NCBI GenBank assembly: GCA_947044365.1
Contig: OX345647.1
Span: 5,968,471 to 6,032,470, forward strand
Source: Petrosia ficiformis
Lineage: Eukaryota > Porifera > Demospongiae > Haplosclerida > Petrosiidae
Direction of reading: 5' to 3'
DNA length: 64,000 bases
The notes beneath the pieces were generated by a model. It did no database searches, was not told where the DNA came from, and saw only the letters and a list, made by a program, of their open reading frames with translations. Positions within the stretch are counted from its first letter, which is position 1; every line of letters starts with the position of its first letter. This document shows positions 36,203-50,212 of this stretch, one piece after another. The translations under genes and the position numbers were made by a program.

Positions 36203-39200
36203 TTAATGCTGAACATTTATGTATGTATGCATTGAATCCACGTATTCCAAAACGGCTCTATAGCAGAATATGTACTGATCCTGTATGTATGTATGTATGT
36301 ATATATGTATGTGTATATGTATGCATGTATGTATGTATGTATGTATGTATGTATGTATGTATGTATGTATGTATGTATATATGTATGCATGTATGCATTT
36401 ATGTACTAGTGAAAATTAACAAGTTATCACCTACCAGTGTTTGTACCATATGAGGTCTCTGTGTTCGTAGATGTTTCACAGTGTCAAATATATTAACAAG
36501 ACGTTCAGTTTTTATTCTCTCAATAGCTATGCTCAGGGCACAAAATGTACCAGTTCGTCCAATACCAGCACTGTGTGTATTTGTGTATGTCATCATATAT
36601 AATAATCATAATGTGATGATTCAATACCTGCAGTGAACGATGATAGGTTTATTTCCAGTTTTCTGTTGATTACGAGTAACTTGATCGATAAGATCTATCA
36701 TACCACTCCCACTTTTAGGGGCACCATTCTTTGGCCATGTCATAAACTGATAGTGGTTTATGAAATGAGAAACACTGGTGTCACGCTGGATAAATAAATC
36801 ACTATAATTATTGTATAAATATGTGTTTATAACATACAGTGGAGTATGTAATTTTGAGTTGTCTGTGTGTATAATCATCCAGACTTTTCTCAGAGACATT
36901 TTGTACAGTAAGTGGTCCAACATTAACTTCTGCTCCTATAGTCCGTGGCCAGTAACACTGACTCATTTCCTTTAATAACAAAGAAGTAAAAGGACACATC
37001 ATAAATCTGTAGAATTCCAACCTGTCCTCTTTCCTCTGTTTTAGTCAACATCACAATAACAGATGTTTGCTGTTCCCAGATCATACGCCAGAAATCATGC
37101 ACTGTATTGTTCAGTGGCCCTTGAGTAGCTATGAATACATTCTTTTCTTTGTAGCCCTATGAAAGGGTTTGATGCTTTGAACGTGTAGTCATTGTGTGAA
37201 CTTACATCAATAAAGCTTGCATTGATATAGTCAGATCCAACTTCTCCAGGAGATTTAGTCAACTTGACACGATTGTGATCATCTAATGAGTGAGAGGTGG
37301 TGATATAATATATTACACACACAATATAAATAGTCTTACAAGGCAGTGCATTTAATATCCTGTTTTTGTATTTATTAGCTTCATTTTGTGCACTACTGTA
37401 TTCATTAAAGTGTTGTTGCTGAGATGACTTGAGTCGCTGTATATATTCAACACAAATGAGTAGTTATATAATTATATTTGTAGTATAATTATGTACCATA
37501 AACTCGTTTGAATAACCAGTTTCTCCTTCGTCATCTTCCTCTTCAAGTTCTGCCATCCTCTCCCCAAGCTGTTCCACACTAATATCCATCAATCCAGTGG
37601 TCATCACCTCCATTAAAGCATCATGAATGAATATATACTGGGCCTATAACAATAGTACAAGTATGTATGTATGTGTGTATGTATGTATGTATGGTATGTA
37701 TGTAATTATCCACCTCAGTTTGAACCATGTGGTTTCTGTTTTCTCTCATGCTTCGTACAAATGAGTAGGGATTTAACATACTGTCATGTTGCAATCGCTG
37801 CATCTCAACATCAATGGTAGAAAATGTACCTGTCCTTCCAACCCCAGCACTATAAAGAAAAAAATAATATTGATGTAGATATTCAATTCTACAATAAGAT
37901 CACATTAGTAGCTGTTTGCTGTAAGATTACTATCATCATATCACATATATTAATTATATTACCTGCAATGTACAATCATAGGTCTGTTGTCATTATATTT
38001 ATGATGTCGTCTTACAACTCTAATAAACTGAAGCAATGGAGTAGGATGACGAGGGACTCCAAAGTCAGGCCATGACAAGTAATGGAATTGTTTTATCAGA
38101 CGAATATCCTTTTTTCCTTCCTATTATAGTAACATATGAACATAAACTATTCCTTATAAGGTAATTGTGTACTAACTGCTTGTATTTCAAAATGACGTAT
38201 GCAATAGTCTGCATGTGTAACACATTTTGTTAGTGTAACACTGATATTAGCAAACTGTTCTGTTGTTCCTACATTTTCAGGCCAATATTGACTGCACTTA
38301 ACCTGATAAAAACCACATATCAATACATTATATACTATATCAATATCACATAACGTACTCTCATTTTCTCCACCAGACCGGTCAACATTACAATAGTGGG
38401 TACTTCATTGTCCCATACCATACGCCAGAAATCACTAACTGTGTCTGGTAATGGACCTTGTGTAGCTATATACTCATTTTCTCTGTTATATCCCTGTAAT
38501 GAATGAGTTTTAATGAGATATGAGTTAATTTGACAAATAACATACAGAAAGGAAGTTAGCATTGATGTAATCATGAGGATGACCTTCTATAGGAGTTATT
38601 GTCACTCTGGAATGATCGTCTGTGTGTTGATTATAATTATAATAAATATAAGTGTTATAATATAGTATAACATACAGCATTGAATATTAGCATATCTGTT
38701 TCTGGATTTGTTCATTGGATTTAGACACACATCAACAGAAAGGTGAGGTGAAGTATGACATATCTCCTGAATATTGAATTATTTGTTAAAAATATAATTA
38801 TATAATAATATAATTAACATACCTCGTATTCCTGACTGAATAGATAGTTATCATTGGCATGAAGACGATCCACTATTTTAGCAAATTCTCCTGAAGGGAT
38901 AGGGAAATGTCCCACATATTGATTATTTATTCCACTTGCATCCGTTTCAATTTCAAGATACCCAGGTGTTGGGAGAGATGGTATAGAGAAGTCAGAAGTT
39001 ATACTGAAAACCTCGCTTTGATTCTGAAAAGGAAAAAGATGACAAACTATCATCAAATCATTATTAACACATACCCTCTTTAGTTTATTTGATCCATTTG
39101 TTTTAAACTCCAGTACTTGTCTTCTTCTCCTGAAGAAATAGATCTTTAAGCATCACATATCACACATGTATCACTCACATTGTATAGATTATAATGATCA

Positions 39201-42200
39201 CTATCACTACTACTATTATTACTATTAGTATCACAAATAACAGTGTTCCTACAACTGATCCGATAATTATATTTGGAGTAGGATCAGATGCTGTGTGGAC
39301 ATATTAGCATTAAGAATAAATATTAATGTATTGATAATGTACCTGTTGTAATAACAGCAGTGTATCCACTTGAAGAGAATTCAGAATACTGCCTGATTGT
39401 TACTTGTCTCTCAGATCTCCTAGAGTCAGTGAGTAATGGATAAGCTCTTAAAAAGAATGTGAAAGATGATCCATATTTCAAAGGTCCATTACGATAATCT
39501 TTATCATCTGGTTCATCTTCATCCCCTATTGTATACATGCTGTCTTCAGGGAAAAGGTCATCACTGAATTCTCCTACAATATATGATACCGGTTCATTAA
39601 AGTCTTTATTAAGAATGTTACTATAAGTTAAAAAACTCTCAAGAGAAGGGAATAAAACATCTGGAGGCGAATCAGGAAGAGAAGATGATGGGAGCAATAC
39701 AGCTATCACTTGGTAATGACTAAAAGACATGAAGTATTTGTAATTACATTACATATATTCAATATTGCATGTTACCTAATTTCTCCATTCAGTGTTGAGG
39801 GTTTAACAAGTGTAATACGAACTTGGCGACCATCTTCATTTCCTATTATTGGTGGCTCAATCATAGAAGGTGCTGTGAATATATAATAATAGTTTCAGTA
39901 TATGTTAAACATAGTCACATACCATCAGGAGGAGTATTAGTGGTGACACTCTCACTGCGATCACTCTCTCCAGCTCCATTTACAGATGTAACCGATATTC
40001 TATATTCAGTAGCTGGATAAAGATCCGTTAGAGTGATTTGCATTTCTGTTACATCAATGACTCTTTCAGAAGAGTCGTATGCATCATCATCTGGTATGAT
40101 ATCTTTATGTGGTTCATAATATATCTATTAGCAGATAGACAAAGTAAAGTAAAGTATTGTATATATGTATGGATACCTTGTATGAACTTATTACACCATT
40201 GGGAGAGTGTGGGGGATCCCATACAAGTGCAATATTGGTCTTATTAACACTGGTAACTTTAACGTTTTGAGGACTGGTAGATGCTATTATGTAAATAGTT
40301 ATAATTTATGAATATTGATATTATTGTCATTTTATATTTCTTACTGTCATTCAATGTCCTTTTAATTACATTTCTAGCTGGTCCAAATCCTATATCAGTA
40401 CCTGAAGAAACTTGTATATTATATGTTGTATATATATATAGATTTGACAATGTATGAGTTGTCACATTTCCAATCTCAAATGAGACAGTGGAGTATGTGA
40501 TTCTGTGTCTTGTGATAATGCCATTCCAGTATAACTGGTCTGGCAAGCTCCAAGAAAGTCTGATAGATGTGGAAGTAGGTGAAACAGCATCAAGGGCTTT
40601 AGGAGGTTGCTCTGGAACTGTAAAATATAATATAACATAATGGATGAAGGAATGAAAAAATGAATGAATAATCCACTAACCATCCTCTAAGGTAGTTTGC
40701 TGGCAAGTACTGTTTGAAGGCGGACTTCCTCCAATAACAGTATGAGCTATGAGAGAGAAGTGATATGTGGTTGCTTTCAGTAGTCCAGGAATTATAAGTT
40801 GTGATGTATTAGTTGGTGTAGTCAAATTATAACTTATTTCATTATAATCAACACCAGATAAAGACTTTAATGGAGTATAGATGATTATGTAGTATTCTAT
40901 AAGACCATTTGGTTTCTCTGGAAGAATCCATGAGACATTCATTGATGTAGAACTGTCAGAAGATGCTTGGCAGTAACGAGGTGGTGTGTCCGGAGCTATG
41001 GAAAAAAGTATCACACATTATATTGAAACTATGAATTAAAACATACCATCAGGTTGTGTTCTGTAAGGTGAAGAAGTTATACCATTGTCAAATACTCCAC
41101 ATCCTAACTCATTACAAGCAATCACTCTAAACACATACTTAGTATATGGTACAATACCACTTGTAATATTGTAAACAGAGAGAGTAGTCGTGTATTTGCC
41201 AGGATTCGAAGAAACAGGTACAAAGTCTAAATCACTGTCGTAGTCTCTCTGGTATATATTGTATCCCAGTATTTCTCGATTTCCATTAAAACCAGGTATC
41301 CATGACAATTGTACAGACCTGCTAGTGGTACTAAGCACTGTTACACTAATAGGAGAATCAGGTTTCTCTGTATAGAGGAGGAAAATGATAAGTTGAAATG
41401 AATAAAGTTGTACATACACTTACTTACCTAAGACAGTAACACTTATTTCAGTTGATGTTACTTGCAGTGTAGTTGATGCTAAACTATTACTAGCAGTACA
41501 TGTATAATTTCCAGTAGCACTACGTTGAACTGCACTAAATTTTAGTAGTCCAACACTACCTAATTGTGATATATGAGATATATCTGTTGTGTTGATCTGG
41601 AGAAATCCATCCAATATAATCATGTTATTAATCTCAGATACAGGTAAGGTTTCAATGGTAATATCAGGTGCATCAAATGGAATAATGATTCCATTCATTT
41701 TCCAAGTTACTTTTGATAATGGATAGCCCGTGGTGAGACAAAAAAGAGTGAGGGACTCCGAAATATTTAGATATGTAGGATTAGATATAGCATGTATCAC
41801 TGGACTCACTATAAAAAATAAAAAGTTATATTATATGATACAGTAACTATATATATATATATACAATGTTGACATACCATGTACTGTAAGTGTTGCCATT
41901 GCAGTTATACTATCAACATAATTCTTAACTGTACATTGATATACTCCTCTGTCTTCATATTGAACATTATATACTGTCAAACTTCCAAATAAGGATACAA
42001 GACTAGGATCTCTATTCAAAGAATACTTTTTACTCTCAGCTACTTCCTCTGTGGTAAGAATAGGTGTAGTTTTGTTAAATAACCATGATACATTATGAGG
42101 TGGATCAGCAACTGCTTCACACATAAATGTGACATTATGATCATCTATTATAGTTTGATTGGAAGGAGACACTATTAATTTTGGAGGACCTGCAAAAGAT

Positions 42201-45200
42201 TAAATAGAATAAACTCTTCTTTAATTACACTGTACTTTGCTTACCATGTACTATAATATCTATATGATTATAATGCACTCCAGCAGGATTAGTAGCAATC
42301 AAGAAATATCTTCCTTCATCTGTCTGGTTAATTCCATTTATGGTCAATGATCGATTGTTCATCGAGTATGTATATTTTGAGTCTCCAACACGAGTTTGAA
42401 GACCTGATATATCTTGAGTTTCATTAAAGGGGTCTTTGGTGAATTTAGAAGAGAAAGTCCATTGTATATCTTGTGGAGTGACGTCTGGTGCTGCATTGAT
42501 GATATCAAATCTAATGATAGTTTCAGTATCTTCTATGCTAATGATATGACGATCTCCTTCTTCAGGAACTACAACAGGTGGAACTAGAAAAGAAAAATGT
42601 ATATTATAAATAATATTATTCATAATTTGAAGTTTCTTACCTTGTACAAATATATAGAAATATTTTGTGTCATTGCCAATAAAATTCACACCACTGCAAG
42701 AAAAATTTCCTGTGTCGTTACCAAGAGCTAAGGTAATATTTAGACTCTGTTCTGTGAGAAATACCACACCATCGCCAGTCAAGTGACTAAAGGTGTTTGA
42801 AGGATTCAATGTGATCCTTCCAGATGGGTCTGATGAAAGTTCAGTCCCTTCTTTTTTCCATATAAGAAAAGGAAAGGGAATACCACTAGTATTACAAGTC
42901 AGAACTAAGGAATTTGATTGGTTGACAATATACATTTCATCCATTGGAGGATAAAGTACAGTTGGATTTACTAGAGAGAAAATTATTGTAACAAATTTTC
43001 ATTTCAGATATAATAATTATTATAACCTACCATAAACAGTGAGTGTAGCACTTTCACTTGTGTCTTCAATTAGATTTGAAGTTACACATTCATAAAGTCC
43101 ATCATCAAATGGAATGACACTTAACACTATTAAGAGACTTGTACTATATGTTTCTTCCTGTTGTGATTTAGTTATCATGTAATGTGGTCCATTTATTATA
43201 CTAGTGCCATTATACAACCATTGGATGGTTGGACGTGGCCTTCCTTCTGTTTCGCAAAAAAATGTTGCATTTTCAGGTGAAACTACTGTTGTATTTACTG
43301 GATTACCAATGATTGCAGGAGGATCTGTAAGTGTGTTTGTGAGGGAAAGAAGATTAATCGTTATATTTCATTTATCATTGAACTCACAGTAGACAGTAAG
43401 GAAAGCCATGGAATCAACAGATCCAAGATTGTTTGAAGCATTGCATTTGTAATTTCCATGAAATGATCGAGGAACAGTCAAAAGTGTTAGATAACTGGTC
43501 ACCACAAATCCATTAACAGTTTGTACAATAGATATATTTGTGTCATTGAATAGTTCCACATAATCATCATTAGAGATAGTATTAGCCCACCATAGTACAG
43601 AGGGAAGTAGTCGACCTTCCACAACACATATCAAAGTTGTATTGTTATATTCAGCAATAGTAATATTCTCCACTGGTCTAATCAGTCTTGTGGCATCTAC
43701 AAATAATTATATAATTTAAGAGTATAGTCATAAAAGCATACTTACAATGTACGATAAGGTCAAATGTTGTACTGTCATTGGCAATGTCACTGGAAGCCAT
43801 GCAAGAATAGACATCTGTATCATTATCTTGAACTCCAGTGATGGTCAACGTTTGGTTTGTTTCGAATACTAGTGATGAGAGGTGATTTGGTTCTGTCCTC
43901 TTGATACTGATACGGGAATCAGTCTCATTTGATATTATATTATTTCTGTACCACGTTATACTGGGAATGGGGATACCAATAGCAGAGCACTGGAATGAGA
44001 CTGAAGAAAACTCATTTACTGTATAAATATCTTGACTAGATGTTATCTGAGGTTTGACTAATTCAGAAATATAATAAATCATTTAAGATAAAGGTTTAAA
44101 TACTTACCCAATACAACTAGTTCATTACTAGCACTGTCATATCCTGCAACATTACTACTATTACAAATATATATTAGACTGTCAAATGGATTGGTGTTAA
44201 ATATTGATAATTCACTGAACACTCCATTGTCTGATATATTATAGAAACTGATTTTATAATTCTCCATTGACAATATTTCCACTGCATTCTGATCTTCAAT
44301 ACTGTACCATTTTATAACGGGTCTTGGATATCCAGTAGATGAACAATTAAAGGTAATGTTATCAGGCTGTATTACAGTATAGTTATCTGGGCCCTTTGAT
44401 ATTGCAGGTATAACTGCAGAAAAATGAAAAATGAATGATTTTGATAATTACAAATATAATTTATGGTCTTACCATTGACTGTCAGTGTGTTTTGTACTAT
44501 ATCATATCCTAAAATATTAGATGCATTACAAGAATACACTCCAGTATCCAATGGTCCAGGTTCTGTTATAACTAGTGTACTAGTCACCTCATTTTCCTCC
44601 TCTTTGGTATAAGTTATAACATATTTAGTAGAGTTAGATATCACATCACCACTATATATCCAATAGATATTAGGAAGAGGTTCACCAATAGCTGAACAAT
44701 TGAAGGAAACATTGTCTTGTTTCGTCTGAATAACAGTGATATCTTGATCATCACTTTCAATCATTGGTGAGTCTATAAGAATTGATGAGATATATTATAC
44801 TGCAGGTATATAATTATAATGATATTACTTACATTGTACAGTAATATTGAATTCATTGGATGTATTACCCACACTATTACTAGCTTCACAGGAATATGTA
44901 CCAGTGTCTGACATGTTAACCTGTTGGAATATAATAATCTGATTCTTCTCATATACTTCATTGTCTAGTAACTGGCATGATGCTGTATGAAAGATAATTC
45001 TAGGTTCAGTATCCAGTGGTCTCTTGTCTAATCCAACATCATCTCTTATCCTATACCATGTTATATTAGGTATTGGTACACCAGTTGCTGTACATGATAT
45101 ATTGACTGATGTATTATCAATTGCGATATAATGGTCTTGAGCTGATAGTATTGTTGGAAGAACTGCGTGTAAAGAAATGCTAAATAGAATTGGAGTACAG

Positions 45201-47490
45201 AGTTAGCCAAACTTACCATTGACTGTCAGTGTGTTTTGTGCTATATCATATCCTAAAATATTAGATGCATTACAAGAATACACTCCAGTATCCAATGGTC
45301 CAGGTTCTGTTATAACTAGTGTACTAGTCACCTCATTTTCCTCCTCTTTGGTATAAGTTATAACATATTTAGTAGAGTTAGATATCACATCACCACTATA
45401 TATCCAATAGATATTAGGAAGAGGTTCACCAATAGCTAAACAACTGAAGGAAACATTGTCTTGTTTCGTCTGAATAACAGTGATATCTTGATCATCACTT
45501 TCAATCATTGGTGAGTCTATAAGAATTGATGAGATATATTATACTGCAGGTATATAATTATAATGATATTACTTACATTGTACAGTAATATTGAATTCAT
45601 TGGAAGTATTACCCACACTATTACTAGCTTCACAGGAATATGTACCAGTGTCTGACATGTTAACCTGTTGGAATATAATAATCTGATTCTTCTCATATAC
45701 TTCATTGTCTAGTAACTGGCATGATGCTGTATGAAAGATAATTCTAGGTTCAGTATCCAGTGGTCTCTTGTCTAATCCAACATCATCTCTTATCCTATAC
45801 CATGTTATATTAGGTATTGGTACACCAGTTGCTGTACATGATATATTGACTGATGTATTATCAATTGCGATATAATGGTCTTGAGCTGATAGTATTAGTG
45901 GTTCAACTGTATAAATAAGCCATGTAATAGATATTACAAAATATCTGTGTTGACTACATAAAAAGCTTACCAAACACTTTAACCATTACACTATCATTCA
46001 CAGTGTTAAATTCATTTTCTGCTACACAAGTGTAAACTCCAGAATGTACAGCCTCAGATTGATTTATCACGATACCTCTAGTGAGTTCATTGCCATCATA
46101 GAATATGTATGAGTTTATAACATTAGATCCATTTATCCAATACACATTTGGTAGTGGATAGCCAGTAACATTACACTGGATAGTAAAAGGATTAGGTGAT
46201 GTCACTTTTACATCTGGAGAAAGTGTGATTTCAGGACGATCTAAAAGAAACGTAATAAGCAAAAAGTACATAAAACCCACCGAAAACTCACATCCTTGTT
46301 CTAACATGATAGTTTTTGATTCAGTTCCAACTATGTTGCTGATGCTACATGTATAATTCCCATATTGATTATCATTCGTCAGGTTTACTGTTAGTGATGA
46401 GCTGTTTTCAGCAAGAGGGTCTCCATTCAGATACCATGTGTATATTATTGCTGGTGGACTTCCAACTTGAGCATCACATGTAAAAATGATCTGTGTTTCA
46501 AGTAGTGCAGGATTACTTGTGATGTTTAGTGATGTGATTGTTGGCTCAACTAAATAGTGAAGTTATAATTATAATAAATTAAATAAATTAAATAATACAT
46601 TCCATACCTCTTCCGTTTAGGAAAAGCCCTATATAAATAACCTTTTTAATTCCATTTTCGTCTAGTGCAATACATCTATAGAATCCTTCTTTACTGGAAT
46701 CATTGAATGGAACAACAGAACGCGAATCTAAAAATGGATTATTTCCACTGAAGTATAGACCAGAGCCACTAGCACTTCCACCATCAGCAGAACTTATATC
46801 CTCTGTTGACTCTCTAGTGTGTGCTAGTACTGCACTACCAAGAAAAAAATCAAGAAAAAATACATTCTCAGATGGAGTCATTCCATCTGGATCTTTCCAT
46901 TCTCCTGCTCCATTAGCTCCAATACAGTGGAGTTCAACATTTAGATATCCGGAACTATCAGCTGTGTAATATGTTTTGTTATGCACTGTTGATAGTGAAA
47001 CTTGGTCAAATATACCAACACCTGCAAATATAGAATACTAATTCTAGTAATTATAATTATAATAGCATACCTTGTACATTCATTTGTACACTTGCGGAAC
47101 CCGACATTCCAGTACCTGTTACACTACAAGAATGAGTTCCTACATCAAATGAAGTCAGCGCCTTCATTTTGCTACGATCAAGTGTTGATATTTGAGAAGA
47201 ATATGGTTTATAAAGAGGAAAACAGTCACCACTTGAACAGTTTGAACTCCACTGGTAGGCTAAATCCATCCAGCCTTCTGGTACATTGCAAGTGAGATTG
47301 ACAATGGTAGCTACTTGGTATGTGTCTGCAGAATCACTTGTTATAGAAACATCCTGCAAATTGGTTGCTTATAGGGAATAGAAATTAAATAACTGCATGC
47401 TTACATATATTCAAACATTAATTTTGTATTACCTGTTGAGCAAAGAGCTATAATTACCAAAGTGAAGACTACTTTGACTTTCCTCTCCAT
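36203..47490 (-). CDS. Receptor-type protein tyrosine phosphatase, ~16 Ig + 5 FN3 + tandem PTP domains
   Basis: Minus strand from the signal peptide exon 47433-47490 ([20 protein letters not shown]) to a stop at 36203. About 16 Ig-like domains lie at 47350-41426, roughly one exon each with short introns (e.g. 45972-46240, 43030-43325, 42245-42584). Five FN3-type domains follow (41367-39343), then a TM helix ([20 protein letters not shown], ~39200-39290). PTP domain 1 has [23 protein letters not shown] and QTEAQY: complete. PTP domain 2 has [10 protein letters not shown], but NRIL replaces NRY and WPK replaces WPD, so its general acid is lost. The last exon (36203-36280) gives [17 protein letters not shown]-like in plan (Ig + FN3 + 2 PTP), but vertebrate LAR has only three Ig. 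Exons of two Ig domains are duplicated in tandem. Convergent with DBT, 166 bp apart. Confidence 0.92.
36283..36400. repeat. (TATG)n microsatellite in last RPTP intron
   Basis: GTATGTATG repeats fill most of the last RPTP intron; on the coding strand the repeat (CATACATACAG) itself supplies the 3' splice site of the last exon (acceptor at 36281-36282). Confidence 0.9.
44471..45901. repeat. Tandem duplication of a ~687-bp two-Ig-exon segment in the RPTP gene
   Basis: 44471-45157 is repeated at 45215-45901 (offset 744 bp) with only scattered single-base differences in exons and introns alike. Each copy holds one complete Ig exon (…[13 protein letters not shown]…) and the next Ig exon (…[18 protein letters not shown]…). 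The differences include Asn/Ser and Ser/Leu changes around the first Ig cysteine (FNCSAIG versus FSCLAIG). Equal conservation of introns shows that the event is recent or homogenised. Confidence 0.95.
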
Positions 47491-47738
47491 TATCACAGAA
47501 TGTTCGCATCCAGCAGTAACCTTGCAACGCCCATAATGCAAGCAGACGTCACAAGGTACAATGAATACTATACAAATGATAATATTCATTTATGGTGCCC
47601 CCAATGGGCAAACTAGAAAGGTAATAATGAACATTCTAAAGATGCGTTTTTTCATGACAAGCAAAATAATGAGAGATTATTATCTCTTGTTGATACATTC
47701 AAAAAGGAAATATAACAAATTAATATTAAAATGCAACA

Positions 47739-49623
47739 CTAGTCTTTCTTTTCTTCAGGCTGATCATTATGACATGGCTGAAATCGAGCTGCTTGTTCAC
47801 GAAGAGTTTCAAATGCTCCTGGATTATTTTCTTGTACTTGTTGTGCCATTTGAGCTAATTGGGGCCTACACACAATAATATATCAAATAAATGATAACTT
47901 TTGAATACATTAATACTATCATACATCATTTCAGAAATGTTTATGCCACCTAGTGGTCCTCCTCCTCCTCCTTCTCCTCCTCCTCCTCCTTCTCCTCTTC
48001 CTACCCCTTCACCTCCCATTTGTGATTGAAACATTGAAGTTGCACTAAAATCAAAACAGTTTTTACGTACATATCTATTCTTGTTATTGGAAGAACATAC
48101 ATATTTTGAAACGCTGGATTTGACATTACTGATGATGCCTAGCAATAAGATGTATGATGATTATGTCATAATTCAACCTCAGTTTCATACCAAGTTCATG
48201 AACATTGGACTGGTCATAAGGTTACCAAGATTGCTGGGATCCATTCCTGGCGGCATACCTCTACCCATTCCTGGTATGCCTCTACCCATTCCTGGTACAC
48301 CTCTACCCATTCCTCCACTCACTCCTGTCCCAGGCCCACCTTGAGGCTGCAAGTGACAACATAATTATAGCAAACATGAATTGTTAATCTCCACTAACCG
48401 TTTGTTCAATATTCTCTAAATTAGTTTTATATTCAGGATTATCAGGATCTAGTTCAAGAGCCTAAAGGAATTCAACTTGTGATTTTCATAATTTCTCTGA
48501 ATTATACACAACTGACCTTTTTAAATGCTTCCCTAGCTTCACCCGATTTATTCATCATCTTATAAACTGATCTAATACAAGTGACCCTTATCAAGATAGA
48601 TAGTAAATTAATACAATAACTATCGTACCCCATTCTACCATAAGCTCTAGAATAATTTGGATTTAAAGACACAGCCTTTTGGCAATCCTCTAATGCATTC
48701 TGTAAATCATTGATTTTAATGTACGCTGCAGCTCTGATGAAAAAAATGATTTGATAAAACAATAGCATCTATCTACTACCTGTTAGAATAATATGTTGAA
48801 TTAGAAGGATCAAGTTGTATAGCTCTAGTATATAGTTCTATTGCATTTTGATGTTTGTTTTCCTTCAGGAGACTGTTACCTAATTATCAATACATAATAA
48901 TTATATTACATAAAATGCTATTAATATTACACCTTCATTTTTTAATTTTTCTGCTTCTTGTTTACGAATCATATCCACATCATCAGTTTGACAAAACATT
49001 TCCTATCACATACATCATGTGAAATATAACAATCATAATTAATATATATGAACTCATACATGTACATATAGACCTTATGTGCAACATCATTTAAAAATGA
49101 CACAACGATAAGACAAAAGAAAACTGTGTGCATGTCACATCCACCATTTTCAGTATACAAAACAATGCAAATATTTGCATTGTTACTGCAAGATTGATGA
49201 AATTCTCACTCTAAGTGGAGCACACGATTACAACTCCTCAGTCTCTAAAGAATGCAATAGAATTAACCATTCTTTGTCACTCATAGCACGACATCAAAAA
49301 TATCACTGCCTTTTTGCTAATTAAATGTCGCACATATGGTCTATAAATAGCGTGCTGTGCATACGTCTAGTGATAATGAAGATCCATATTTTGTTTGATC
49401 TACTGGATCATCAATGTGTACTCCAAATACCTCTTGTACACACATTAACCCAACTATAATGAAATATAATTGACATATTTATTTGAACAATTAGTTAACT
49501 CTAAAGTCTCTAACCATCAAGACTTTCTTTCTTCTCATCATCCAGTGATTCCTTCTTTAAATGACTCTGAAGGTATTTGATGATGGAAAATACAATCTTT
49601 AATTCTCTTTCTGTGAAGGACAT
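47739..49623 (-). CDS. SGTA: Small glutamine-rich TPR co-chaperone (SGTA/SGTB)
   Basis: Cytosolic co-chaperone that hands tail-anchored proteins from BAG6 to GET3 and binds HSP70/HSP90 through its TPRs. The N-terminal dimerisation domain (MSFTERELKIVFSIIKYLQS... CVQEVFGV) is followed by three TPRs (AEKLKNEGNSLLKENKHQNA; IELYTRAIQLDPSNSTYYSN; RAAAYIKINDLQNALEDCQK with LNPNYSRAYGRMG; then GEAREAFKKALELDPDNPEY). A Gly/Met/Pro-rich region with GRGVPGMGRGIPGMGRG repeats, a Gly-rich block and a Gln-rich end (MPQLAQMAQQVQENNPGAF) complete it. Third-TPR helix A appears a few residues longer than in vertebrates; a ~47-nt intron near 48590-48635 explains an interrupted frame. Vertebrate SGTA and SGTB are equally good matches, so the symbol is a family name. 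Head-to-head with GATC. Confidence 0.92.
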
Positions 49624-49695
49624 TGTGACAACTTGAATAAAATAATTTTTTCCTGTAATTAGAAACATTTAGTGAGAATTACGGTATTAGGAAAA
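49624..49695. promoter_or_regulatory. 72-bp bidirectional promoter, SGTA / GATC
   Basis: Only 72 bp separate the two divergent start codons as read, so 5'UTRs and promoter must be shared or overlap. No specific motif recognised. If the GATC start lies further in, the spacer is longer. Confidence 0.5.
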
Positions 49696-50212
49696 ATGAA
49701 TACTTCAAGAAAATGTTTATTAGCTATTATTTCTTTTCCATTTCAGAATAGTGTATTCAAATATTTGCTACATACAGGTGGATTTGGTGGTCACATGATG
49801 GGATCATCTGATTCATCTTCAAAAGATAAATGGGAACACACAGAGACAGAGATTATTAGTATTGTTAAACACATGCAAACATTAGCTTTACTCTGTCCAT
49901 CTTCCAGCCCTAGTGTAATAACAAGGGAAAATAATGAACAGGTAAATAGCTGTTTTTTTGAATGTTGTTCATGCATTTTATTAGGTGAAGTATCTCAAGT
50001 CTGCTATGAAAATAGCTAGTCTATTAACACTAGTTAATACAGAAGATGTTAGTCCTATGTATAACCCAAGTCAAATGATTTCAGCATATCTTCGTGAAGA
50101 CATTCCGGCTACTTTAAATGACAATCAACAAGATATTGTGCTTAGTAACAGTAAACAATCCAAATATGGACTATTTGTGACACCACCCATACCAACTAGT
50201 AAAACGTCATAA
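49696..50212 (+). CDS. GATC: Glu-tRNA(Gln) amidotransferase subunit C, mitochondrial
   Basis: Small subunit of the mitochondrial GatCAB complex, which converts Glu-tRNA(Gln) to Gln-tRNA(Gln). Exons 49696-49941 and 49985-50212, joined in phase (…RENNEQ|VKYLKSAMKIASLL…). Conserved GatC features: an N-terminal helix (EIISIVKHMQTLALL), then VNTEDVSPMYNP (family pattern: V-D-T-x-x-V-x-P-M), AYLREDIP, and the C-terminal KYGLFVTPPIP. The start is uncertain: a pyrimidine-rich acceptor-like CCATTTCAG at about 49737-49745 suggests a further 5' intron, in which case the N-terminal about 17 residues written here would not be coding. Directly upstream of TRIR on the same strand. Confidence 0.82.

Noticed and set aside
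46703..46969. Plus-strand ORF within the RPTP gene
   Set aside because: Antisense shadow of a confirmed Ig-region exon.
48081..48344. Plus-strand ORF rich in Pro/Leu/Ile
   Set aside because: Antisense shadow of the Gly/Met-rich SGTA repeat region.
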